Assembly: GCA_037447655.1 (NCBI GenBank)
Contig: JBBHKE010002574.1
Span: 1 to 62,000, forward strand
Source of the DNA: Zygnema cylindricum
Lineage: Eukaryota; Streptophyta; Zygnematophyceae; Zygnematales; Zygnemataceae
Reading direction: 5' to 3'
DNA: 62,000 nucleotides
Shown: in pieces, positions 33,451 through 41,832 of the stretch
Layout of the letters: each line of letters starts with the position of its first letter
How positions within the stretch are numbered: the first letter of the stretch is position 1
Notes under the pieces: generated by a model
The model's database searches: none
Told to the model about the DNA's origin: nothing
The model's input: only the letters and a program-made list of their open reading frames with translations
Translations under genes and position numbers: made by a program

Positions 33451-34335
33451 GAATTTGGCTGCCCTCCGCTTTAAAGCTTCTCCTTGGCCTGCTCCTCTCA
33501 CTGCAGCGCAACGACTCCAGAAACACTCACAGCAGCGCAACGACTCCAGAAACAGAAACAGGAGTTGTTATAGAAGCTCCCGGAGCTTGAGCTTCAAGGC
33601 ACAGCAAGTGCCAACGATGACGACTTATTGGGCTAGGATTTGGAACCCCCAAATGCCCACCATGCCTAAACCTTCTAGTCTGGAGCTTAGAATGTTGGGG
33701 TAGGAGATAGCCGCCGCCAACTTCGAAATTCCACATCAATGCAAAGAGAGGACAGACAGAAAATGGGTCAGAGGGATCACAATCGGAAATCTACTGGGCC
33801 CTTGTCATTCACTCCCAGGGCAGTAATATTGAACAGCGACATCAGACTAGGAATCAAACCTAAACAACCGCCCTCTCTTCCTTCCAAACCTAAGTTGCCT
33901 CCCAGTTTCGAAAATTACAAAAACGAGAAACAGCTGCAAGAGGAGTCATTCGAACGAAAGAAGAGGGACAATCAGGACTAGTTTGAGAATTATATGGCAA
34001 AACGACCAAAAAATGACACTCCCCAAACACCGCCAATTGTAGAATCCGGCTCCGAGAGTGAGAAAGAAGAACAAGATCAGGATCCGCAGCAACGGAACTC
34101 ATCCCCATCTTCACCGAAAGCAACCCTGCCTTCCTCCAAACCCACGGTCATGCTAGTTTGTCACCTCATGCCATATGCCCTCACACACGTGAAGACTCTA
34201 GCATCCTCCCACAACTTTCCCAAAGAGATCCTCATTCAAGCATTGGGAGAGGAAATCCACTCTGGGAAGGAGGGGGTTGACAAGACTTCTCCGCCAACCG
34301 CAGTGTTTTGTCCACCGATTCAAAAACCCTTGTAG
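33451..34335 (+). pseudogene. Gag-like region of gypsy-like element E2 (broken)
   Basis: Pieces of hydrophilic coding-like sequence: 33739-33981 (DRQKMGQRDHNRKS, KPKQPPSLPSKPKLPPSF) and 33994-34335 (a Glu/Ser-rich stretch with ESGSESEKEEQDQD, then HVKTLASSHNFPKEIL). No Gag domain is certain, but the region lies between the leader repeat and a retropepsin, the gag position of a gypsy-like element. Confidence 0.45.
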
Positions 34336-34790
34336 TGGATAGGGACTGCAAAGCCTTATCAGTGGCTCTTATAGTGAACTGAACCGGGAACTTTAATCTT
34401 AACGGGTACGGGGGATACCAAGACGCTGTGGTCGACAGTGGAGCTCTCCCCAATCTCATTACCACCTCCACTTTGCAGAAAATGCCCGAGGAACTCTGGC
34501 CTTAAATTTGCCCAAGCAATATCTGCTTAAGCACTGCAAGCAGCGGCAGTCAACCACTCCATGGAATCATCAAGGCCATGGAAATCGAGTTTTATGATGA
34601 CGGAGGCCAACAGGTGAAAATTGAGCTTCCCTCCTTGGTGGTGGAAGGGTCTCAATTCGAAATTCTGTTGGAAATGGCCACTTAGACCCGCCTCAATATG
34701 AGTTTGAGCGTGTGGTAGGAACAATGTACCGTCCGGGACCCCAAGAACCCGAAAGGAACAAAAGTGGTGGCTCCTTTAGATTTATAGAAA
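34336..34790 (+). pseudogene. Retropepsin-like aspartic protease, Ty3/gypsy type (broken)
   Basis: In the frame running through 34,390-34,780 I read GGYQDAVVDSGALPNLITTS, with the active-site triad D-S-G, then IIKAMEIEFYDDGGQQVKIE and LPSLVVEGSQFEILL, matching the flap and C-terminal psi-loop pattern of gypsy proteases. Several stop codons interrupt it (near 34,378, 34,503 and 34,683). It is truncated at 34,837 by the B-family LTR, so RT and integrase are absent. Confidence 0.6.
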
Positions 34791-34837
34791 CGAGAGAAGA
34801 CAAATGTCACGATGTCTGGTTGCTACCCGGTGTACAC

Positions 34838-35546
34838 TGATGTTCTACAACCACCGGTGCAAGTGGAGGAGCAGCAGTAGTAGTAAAAGTAGACATGATA
34901 CACTCTCAGAAGCTATCAAGAATCCTATCAAACAGCTATTCTTAAGTGCTCACTAATTATTATACAAGCATCAAAAAATCACAAAACTCTATCAGATTAT
35001 AGAGTAGCGTAAACAATGATAACTCCCAAAGTAATAGCACAATTGACCCGACAACACTCAAGATATAATACTCAAAAGTTTCCCTAAAACTGTTTGAAGT
35101 TTTACTACTTGGAAGTCTGGATACATAATATGTTATGAGTCTTAAGTCTTATACTTGTGTTGAACTGGCATCACCAATAAACTTCAGTGGTATGTCAAAC
35201 CACCAAGCTACCACTAATCTGTCAAGCTATCACTGAGCTATCACTAAGCTACCACTGGGCTATCACTAAGCTACCACTGAGTTACCCACTAAGTTGACTA
35301 GAATCATATTTATCGCAGTTGCTCTATCCTGTACAGAATCACATTAAGAATATTAGACACTGCGTTGTCTATACAGACCATATCAAATATAATCGTGGTT
35401 GAGTTGTCCTGTCTGTGTTACACTTTCGCTGCTGCGCTACTCTGTTGTATAGCAGCTCCGCTGCTCTGTCTGTATAGCAGCTGCGGTGCTCTAGCTGTAT
35501 AGCAGCTACGTTGCTCTGGGACTGAAAGCTTTCCAAAAAGAGAACA
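34838..35546 (-). repeat. Family B LTR, 3' LTR of the outer minus-strand element
   Basis: In minus orientation it begins TGTTCTCTTTTTGGAAAGC and ends GTAGAACATCA, homologous to the two LTRs of the inner element but more diverged. It contains CAG/CTG-rich units of about 24 bp (35,441-35,525) and a private 11-12-bp tandem repeat (AGCTAYCACTR, about 35,203-35,290) absent from the inner LTRs. Confidence 0.8.
35203..35290. repeat. 11-12-bp tandem repeat inside the outer B LTR
   Basis: AAGCTACCACTA-type units follow each other about seven times with small changes (AAGCTATCACT, GAGCTATCACT, GGGCTATCACT). The inner B LTRs lack this expansion, so it arose in this copy. Confidence 0.8.
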
Positions 35547-35707
35547 CTCCCCTAAAGCTTTAGACTCAGTATAACTGCGCAGCTGCGATGATAAACTTAG
35601 CGCAGCATCGCAGCTTAGCAATATAGCAATTAGCAAGTCATCTAGTCCCACTACATCTCAATGGTGGATTTATCCCAGAGTGGCAGTATAGCAGTGCAGC
35701 AATTCAG

Positions 35708-35901
35708 CTATTCAGTGAATCCCACTGCGTTCCTACAATACTTCAGCTTAGGAGCATGAAGAGCTTTAGTGAGCATATCAGCAATCATTTTTGCATCTGG
35801 CAAATAACATAGTTTAATCACTCTAAAGAACACTTTTTCTCTTACAAAGTGTAATCGTACATCCATGTGTTTGCTTTTGAAGTGATAATTTGGGTTAGAA
35901 G
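35708..35901 (-). pseudogene. RNase H C-terminus of the outer B element
   Basis: Minus-strand SNPNYHFKSKHMDVRLHFVRE and ADMLTKALHAPKLKYCRNAV to the stop near 35,708. It is the severed tail of the RNase H whose body resumes at 41833; the inner element is inserted exactly at a serine codon (I-A-S-N-P). Confidence 0.9.
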
Positions 35902-36731
35902 TGTTGTCTTTTGGAAAGCTCTCAGTCTTAGAGCAGCGCAGCAGTGCAGCAACTATACAGACAGCAGCGCAGCTGGTATACGGAAGAGCAGCGCAGCTGC
36001 TATACAGCAGAGCAGCGCAGCAGCAAAGCAGCGCAGCAGCGAAGCTGCGATACTGACAGGACAAACGCAGCTGCGGTCACTTTGGATAAGATCCGTACAG
36101 ACAACGCAGCTGCTACTATCTTGGATATGATTTGGTGCAGGACACCGCAGCCGCGGGTGATATAAATGTGATCTGGTACGGGACAACGCAGCTGCGATTA
36201 ATATGAATCTAGTCAACGGACGAGATTCATAAGAGTATCACAAGTGACTTAGCCGACAAGTATTTGTACAGTAACTTAATATAGATTCTGAGCAATATTG
36301 ACTGTACAATGATAGATTGGGTTGGCACGATTAAGAACACGTAGATCTCAGTAGATGGGTTGATTCTGGACGTACCTCTCAAGTACACTGTTATCGGCGG
36401 TAGAACACCGAAAGTATAAGACTTAGGACTTAGAACATTTTTATGTATCCAGACTTCCAAGTAGAAAAACTGCATACAGTTTCTGGGAAACTTCAGAGTA
36501 TTATATCTTGAGTGTTGTAGGGTCAATTGCGCTGAAACTTTGGGAGTTGTCATTTTTTATGTTACTCTATATTCTGATAGAGTTTTGTGAGATTTGGATG
36601 CTTGTATAAGAATTGGTGATCACTTAAGAACAGCTGTTTGGTAGGATTTTTGATAGCTTCTGAGAGTGTATCATGTCTACTTCTACTACTACTGCTGCTC
36701 CTCCACCTGCACCGGTGGTTGTAGAACAACA
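35902..36731 (+). repeat. Family B 5' LTR
   Basis: 830 bp, TGTTGTCTTTTGG to GTAGAACAACA. CAG/CTG-rich units at 35,935-36,055 and four degenerate 41-bp repeats at 36061-36219. The Gag ATG at 36673 lies inside the LTR, so its last 59 bases are coding. Confidence 0.92.
36061..36219 (+). repeat. Four degenerate 41-bp repeats in the B LTR U3
   Basis: Units begin ACAAACGCAGCTGCG, ACAACGCAGCTGCT, ACACCGCAGCCGCG and ACAACGCAGCTGCG, each followed by GGAT/GATNTGGTACGG-like text. Equivalent units are at 41162-41320 in the 3' LTR, and more diverged ones in the outer LTR. Upstream tandem repeats with a palindromic GCAGCTGC core would suit LTR enhancers; that role is inferred. Confidence 0.6.
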
Positions 36732-39249
36732 GGTTATGGGCCTGTCATCAAGAATTCCTATCTTTTCCGGGGATAAGTATGTTTACTGGGCGGATATGGT
36801 GGAGACACATTTTGAAAATGTCAATCTTTTGGATATATTGGATGGTTCTTTGGATGAATCTGATCCGTCATGGTCTAAGAAAAATACGCAGGCTCGTTCT
36901 ATTTTGAAATTTTGTATATCTGAGGACTTAGCTATGTCTCGGATAAAAATGAAAAAAGCAATTGATATCTGGAAATCCATTAAAAGTGATTATAAAAAGG
37001 CTAATGTTCAGGAAGAACTTCTATTGGCTGGAAAATTTTGGGACTATAAGTACACTGGCGGTACAATGGCTGAATATTCTAACAAATTTCGTATTCTTGT
37101 AGATGCACATGCTTGTGCCGGTGGGGTGTTTCCTCAGTTTCAACAGGCAGCATTGCTCATGCGGGGTCTCCTTCGTAGTATGAAAGGAGCATCTAACATG
37201 CTCAAACAGAAAGATAAAGCTAGCTGGACCTTACAATTAGCAATCAATATTTTATTAGAGGAGGAAGCTACATCTAATATTCTCAATGTTGAGCAAGTAG
37301 AGGATTTTAATTCAGAATTTGGAAAGAACGGTCAATTTAATCAGCAAAGTAATCAGTTTACCCAATTGAGACAGTTTAATCTGGGGGGAAATAGAAAATC
37401 CAACAATGCATGTTTTTATTGTAGTGAGAGAGGTCATGGATACAAATTCTATCCTAAACTTAAACAAGCTAACGATACAAGTTTATACAGGCCAGGATGG
37501 CAACAAAGTCAGTTTTACAAAAACTTCACGAGGCCTACACCTCGTGGAAATGCACTGTTTTTAGTTTCTTCATCACTCCAAGACGAAACTCTGACATTTT
37601 CCGAGGAGGACGACACGGATCTATTCGCTATGGCGGCGGCAATGGTAGGCGCAAATGACCCTGGATGGATTATGGATACAGGAGCGTCAGCGCATATGTG
37701 TTGGAACAAGGCCATCTTCAAAAATCTGAAAGCAACGCCGGAGAAAAATATTTATTATGCTTGTGGAATGAGTGTCCAAACTCGTGCAATGGGTGATGTG
37801 TCCTTGCTAGTTGATGTGGATGGAAAACCAATTGAAAGGACTCTTCACAATGTCTTATTTGTGCCTAACTTTAAGAAAAATCTGTTTTCTACGTCGTTGG
37901 TTGAGAGTAAAGGCTTTGAGGTCAGTTTGAAAAATGGTCGGCAGGTTGTTAGCAAAAACGGCAAGGTTGCGGTTACAAGTACTAGAGAAAGTAGCAACAT
38001 GTATCGCATGGATATGGCTAATACAAAAAAAAATGATGTTTTATACTCCGGTGTTTTGCACTCAGATGAGTTGTGGCATAAAAGATTAGGCCATGTCAAC
38101 TATGATAGTTTGAAAAAAATGGTTGTTGCTGGAAAGATAGAGGGTGTATCAATCACAGATGGGCTGGTCAAAACTTGCGATGGTTGCGCTTTAGGCAAAA
38201 TCCACAGATTGCCATTTCCTAACGAGTTTGAGCATCGGTCGACCAAACTTTTACAACAAATTCATTCGGATGTCTTTGGTCCGGCGAAGGTTCCTTCTGC
38301 CGGAGGAATGAAATATATGGTCACCTTCACAGATGATTTCTCACGGTTTACAAAAGTTTACTTCATGAAGGAGAAGAGTGAAGTGTTTGGTCACTTCAAA
38401 CACTATAAAGCATGGGCTGAAAAACTTCATAATTCATCTATTTTGCAGCTCAGATCGGACAATGGTGGTGAATATACATCAAAAGAGTTTGAAACCTTTT
38501 TACTCAAGGAAGGCATTAGTCATCTACTGACTGTTCCATATTCACCGGAACAAAATGGGGTGTCGGAACATCTGAATAGAACTCTCACGGAAAGCTCTAG
38601 ATCTATGCTTGCCGATAAAGGTGTGGATCCAAAATTCTGGGCTGAGGCTCTAAATTGTGCAGTTTATATTAAAAATAGGATAGGATCAAGATCGGTAGAA
38701 ACAACTCCTTACGAAATCTGGACGGGTAGCAAACCAGATGTTAGCCATTTCAAGGTCTTTGGTAGTCAATGCTTTATTTTGGATACGTCTACAGATAGAT
38801 GGAAAATGGAACCGAAGGGATTACCGCGTATTCTGTTAGGATATGACGATCACTCGAAAGGTTATAGAGTCTTTGTGTTTGAAAGGCAGAAAATAGTTGT
38901 AGCTAGAAACATCATTGTTAAGGATGAACTAGACTCCATAGATTTATTTCAAATGACAGAGCAACAAAGGCAACAGAAAGTACAGGAGTATGTCATCTTA
39001 GATTGCATGCAGAAACTTGTCCCGCAAATTCCACAAACTCGGGTAATGACTCAGGAATCAGACTCCCTCCAACTTCCTCACCAACTTCGGGTCCAGACGG
39101 ACCAAGAGCAATCAATACAGACGGAACGCAACCAGCGCAATCACGAACACACGGATCGCAACCAGCGCAATCAGCAAGACACGGATCGCAACCAGCGCAA
39201 CCAGCGCAATCAGCGCAATGCGCGGCATCCGACGATCTCAACCTCATAA
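36673..39249 (+). CDS. gag-pol: Copia Gag-protease-integrase polyprotein, family B
   Basis: 858 codons starting in the 5' LTR. Residues 1-22 are Thr/Ala/Pro-rich, then QVMGLSSRIPIFSGDKYVYW opens the Gag core (to about 210). A zinc knuckle has Cys247, Cys250, His255, but Tyr260 replaces the final Cys (the outer copy keeps Cys). The protease has D335-T-G-A-S. The integrase zinc site is His469, His474, Cys502, Cys505, and the core triad is Asp533, Asp596, Glu632, with the canonical 35-residue spacing. The last part (after about residue 775) reads a Gln/Asn/Arg repeat because the frame is out of step with the usual linker, ending at TAA 39247-39249. The protein would assemble particles and insert cDNA; the missing knuckle Cys and frame break suggest it is not autonomous now. 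Confidence 0.92.
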   Translation: MSTSTTTAAPPPAPVVVEQQVMGLSSRIPIFSGDKYVYWADMVETHFENVNLLDILDGSLDESDPSWSKKNTQARSILKFCISEDLAMSRIKMKKAIDIWKSIKSDYKKANVQEELLLAGKFWDYKYTGGTMAEYSNKFRILVDAHACAGGVFPQFQQAALLMRGLLRSMKGASNMLKQKDKASWTLQLAINILLEEEATSNILNVEQVEDFNSEFGKNGQFNQQSNQFTQLRQFNLGGNRKSNNACFYCSERGHGYKFYPKLKQANDTSLYRPGWQQSQFYKNFTRPTPRGNALFLVSSSLQDETLTFSEEDDTDLFAMAAAMVGANDPGWIMDTGASAHMCWNKAIFKNLKATPEKNIYYACGMSVQTRAMGDVSLLVDVDGKPIERTLHNVLFVPNFKKNLFSTSLVESKGFEVSLKNGRQVVSKNGKVAVTSTRESSNMYRMDMANTKKNDVLYSGVLHSDELWHKRLGHVNYDSLKKMVVAGKIEGVSITDGLVKTCDGCALGKIHRLPFPNEFEHRSTKLLQQIHSDVFGPAKVPSAGGMKYMVTFTDDFSRFTKVYFMKEKSEVFGHFKHYKAWAEKLHNSSILQLRSDNGGEYTSKEFETFLLKEGISHLLTVPYSPEQNGVSEHLNRTLTESSRSMLADKGVDPKFWAEALNCAVYIKNRIGSRSVETTPYEIWTGSKPDVSHFKVFGSQCFILDTSTDRWKMEPKGLPRILLGYDDHSKGYRVFVFERQKIVVARNIIVKDELDSIDLFQMTEQQRQQKVQEYVILDCMQKLVPQIPQTRVMTQESDSLQLPHQLRVQTDQEQSIQTERNQRNHEHTDRNQRNQQDTDRNQRNQRNQRNARHPTISTS
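36732..36746 (+). other. Primer binding site of the B element
   Basis: GGTTATGGGCCTGTC follows the LTR directly; the first 11 bases match the site of the A, C and D families. The shorter complementarity to the tRNA anticodon arm means the primer assignment is weaker here. It encodes V-M-G-L-S in Gag. Confidence 0.6.
39121..39210 (+). repeat. 30-bp minisatellite in the pol linker, 3 copies
   Basis: Units start ACGGAACGCAACCAGCGCAA, ACGGATCGCAACCAGCGCAA (twice). In the frame shared with RT in the outer copy, each unit encodes a THGSQPAQS-like decapeptide; in the integrase frame it encodes DRNQRNQ-like text. The outer element has the homologous array near 43,310-43,420. Confidence 0.85.
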
Positions 39250-39327
39250 TTTCCGGGGGGAAGAAGATCAAGCAGCCGCCTGCAAGCAAGCTCTCACTTT
39301 GCCTACTCGGCAGTCTCAGGGGAGCCC

Positions 39328-40899
39328 TTGACCATCCAAGAAGCTTTCTCATCACCAGAGCGGAATCACTGGATTGAGGCGGCAAACGACGAAATGAAGT
39401 CGATCATGGAGGCTCAAACATGGGAGCTCGTGGACCTTCCTCCAGACCGAAAAGCGATCGGCAGCAAATGGGTATTCAAGGTGAAGTTAAATCCCGATAA
39501 CACCATTGAACGCTATAAGGCTAGACTTGTGGCGAATGGGTACAATCAAAAGGAAGGAATCGATTTTGAAGAAACATTTTCTCCGGTTGTAAGATTTCCA
39601 ACAGTTAGGATTTTGATGTCCCTAGCTGCTATAGAAGATATGGAAATTCATCAGATGGATGTAAAAACGGCCTTTTTGCATGGAGAACTAGAAGAGACCA
39701 TTTACATGCAGCAGCCTGAAAAGTATGTAGAACTAGGAAAAAAACACTTAGTATGCAAGTTGCTAAAATCTTTGTACGGCCTGAAACAGGCCCCGAGACA
39801 GTGGAATATAAAGCTTGATGAATTCTTGACTAGACTAGGATTTCAAAGGATAAGTTCTGATCACTCTGTCTACGTTCTAAAGGGTGAAAATGGGATAGTG
39901 TATATAGCGGTATATGTAGATGATTTGCTATTAATTAGCAAATCAATGGCTGAAATTAACAACATCAAAACTGCTCTAAACTCACGGTTCGAGATGAAAG
40001 ACCTCGGTGAGGCAAAATATATTTTGGGTATCGACATAGAGAGGGACAGAAATAAGAAAATAATAAAATTGACTCAAAAAGAGGCTATTGGAAACATGTT
40101 AGATGAGTACGGAATGCGGGGGGCAAAAGGGTGTTTAACTCCAATGGAGTTTCGGCAGAAGTTAGAGGGAGAAGAGACAGAACCAAGTGTTATTGTTAGC
40201 GAGTATTTAGAATCAGGGGAGAATGATCCTATGGCAATAATACCTTATAGACAGATAGTGGGAAGCTTAATATACTTCATGAACCGTACCCATCCTGACA
40301 TTGCTGCAGCAGTCGGGGTACTGAGTAGGAGTCTAGAAAATCCGAGAAAATCTGATCTGGATGCAGCAAAGAGTGTCTTAAGATATTTGGCAGGAAGTAA
40401 AGATCTCAAACTCACTCTAGGCGGAGGAAAAGTCAAGCTGCAAACATGGAGTGATGCAAGCTATGGCGACATGCCAAGCCAGAAATCTACCACGAGATTC
40501 GTTCTACAAATTGGGAACGGTACTTGCTGCTGGAGCAGCAAACTTCAAAAGGTGACAGCACAATCGACAATGGAGTCAGAATATATGGCAGCAAGCTCGG
40601 CCCTCAAAGAACTCTTATGGGTAAAATCCATGTTACAAGAACTAGGATACATGCAAGTTGGTCCACAGGTGATGTGGTGTGATAACCAGGCTGCCATTGC
40701 CATTGCTTCTAACCCGAGTCATCACTTAAAAAGCAAGCACATGGATGTACAATTACACTTTGTAAGAGAAAAAGTGTTCTCTAGAGTGATTAAATTATGT
40801 TACTTACCAGATGCAAAAATGATTGCTGATATGCTCACTAAAGCTCTTCCTGCTCCTAAGCTGAAGTATTGTAGGGAAGCAGTGGGATTAAGTGAATAG
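39328..40899 (+). CDS. pol: Copia reverse transcriptase-RNase H, family B
   Basis: One uninterrupted frame of 523 codons (open since 39,250; no strong start, so it is normally the C-terminal part of the polyprotein). RT: KARLVANGYNQKEGIDFEET, MDVKTAFLHGELEE, LYGLKQAPRQWN and the catalytic Y196-V-D-D199. RNase H: Asp376 (WSDASYG), Glu418 (STMESEYMA), Asp452 (WCDNQAAI) and Asp473 (KHMDVQLHF), all four acidic residues present. The stop is followed by a 95-bp gap and the polypurine tract. The enzyme looks intact. It makes cDNA from the element RNA inside particles. Confidence 0.92.
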   Translation: MTIQEAFSSPERNHWIEAANDEMKSIMEAQTWELVDLPPDRKAIGSKWVFKVKLNPDNTIERYKARLVANGYNQKEGIDFEETFSPVVRFPTVRILMSLAAIEDMEIHQMDVKTAFLHGELEETIYMQQPEKYVELGKKHLVCKLLKSLYGLKQAPRQWNIKLDEFLTRLGFQRISSDHSVYVLKGENGIVYIAVYVDDLLLISKSMAEINNIKTALNSRFEMKDLGEAKYILGIDIERDRNKKIIKLTQKEAIGNMLDEYGMRGAKGCLTPMEFRQKLEGEETEPSVIVSEYLESGENDPMAIIPYRQIVGSLIYFMNRTHPDIAAAVGVLSRSLENPRKSDLDAAKSVLRYLAGSKDLKLTLGGGKVKLQTWSDASYGDMPSQKSTTRFVLQIGNGTCCWSSKLQKVTAQSTMESEYMAASSALKELLWVKSMLQELGYMQVGPQVMWCDNQAAIAIASNPSHHLKSKHMDVQLHFVREKVFSRVIKLCYLPDAKMIADMLTKALPAPKLKYCREAVGLSE

Positions 40900-40983
40900 T
40901 TGAATTGCTGCACTGCTATATTGCTATGCTGCGATACTGCGCTAGTTTATCACCGGAGCTGCGCTGGTATACTGAGTCTAAAG

Positions 40984-40994
40984 CTTTAGGGGAG
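40984..40994 (+). other. Polypurine tract of the inner B element
   Basis: CTTTAGGGGAG ends directly before the 3' LTR (TGTTGTC). The same AGGGGAG core precedes the LTR in the outer copy and the C family. Confidence 0.7.
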
Positions 40995-41832
40995 TGTTGT
41001 CTTTTGGAAAGCTCTTAGTCTTAGAGCAGCGCAGCAGCGCAGCAACTATACAGACAGCAGCGCAGCTGCTATACGGAAGAGTAGCGCAGCTGCTATACAG
41101 CAGAGCTGCGCAGCAGCGCAGCAGCAGAGCAGCGCAGTAGCGAAGCTGCGATACTGACAGGACAAACGCAGCTGCGGTCACTTTGGATAAGATCCGTAAA
41201 GACAACGCAGCTGCTACTATCTTGGATATGATTTGGTGCAAGACACCGCAGCCGCGGGTGATATAAATGTGATCCGGTACGGGACAACGCAGCTGCGATT
41301 AATATGAATCTAGTCAACGGACGAGATTCATAAGAGTATCACAAGTGACTTAGCCGACAAGTATTTGTACAGTAACTTAATATAGATTCTGAGTAATATT
41401 GACTGTACAATGATAGATTGGGTTGGCACGATCAAGAATACGTAGATCTTAGTAGGTGGGTTGATTCTGGACCTACCTCTCAAGTACACTGTTATCGGTG
41501 GTAGAACACCGAAAGTATAAGACTTAGGACTTATAACATTTTTATGTATCCAGACTTCCAAGTGAAAAAACTGCAGACAGTTTTTGGGAAACTTCTGAGT
41601 ATTATATCTTGAGTGTTGTTTGATCAATTGTGCTGAAACTTTGGGAGTTGTCATTGTTTATGTTACTCTATATTCTGATAGAGTTTTGTGAGATTTGGAT
41701 GCTTGTATAAGAATTGGTGATCACTTAAGAACAGCAGTTTGGTAGGATTCTTGATAGCTTCTGAGAGTGTATCATGTCTACTTCTACTACTACTGCTGCT
41801 CCTCCACCTGCACCGGTGGTTGTAGAACAACA
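40995..41832 (+). repeat. Family B 3' LTR
   Basis: 838 bp, near-identical to the 5' LTR except scattered substitutions and length changes in the CAG/CTG units (41,024-41,155). It ends GTAGAACAACA, followed by the target duplication and the interrupted RNase H. Confidence 0.92.

Larger units (their letters stand above)
35902..41832 (+). mobile_element. Nearly intact Ty1/copia family B element (inner)
   Basis: 5.93 kb: 5' LTR 35902-36731, primer site, Gag-protease-integrase frame, RT-RNase H frame, polypurine tract, 3' LTR 40995-41832. The flanking pentamers AGAAG (35897-35901) and AGATG (41833-41837) form a target-site duplication with one mismatch. The element sits inside the RNase H gene of another B element in the opposite orientation. 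Highly similar LTRs and long open frames make it the youngest-looking element in the window. Confidence 0.93.

Noticed and set aside
35953-36216. Cys/Ala-rich minus-strand frames (AALLYSSCAAL) in the B LTRs
   Set aside because: By-product of the CAG/CTG-rich LTR units; repeats in all B LTRs without other coding signs.
38960-39060. Classical -1 slippery heptamer at the integrase/RT frame change
   Set aside because: I looked for X-XXY-YYZ in the integrase frame and found none; recoding stays only a possibility.
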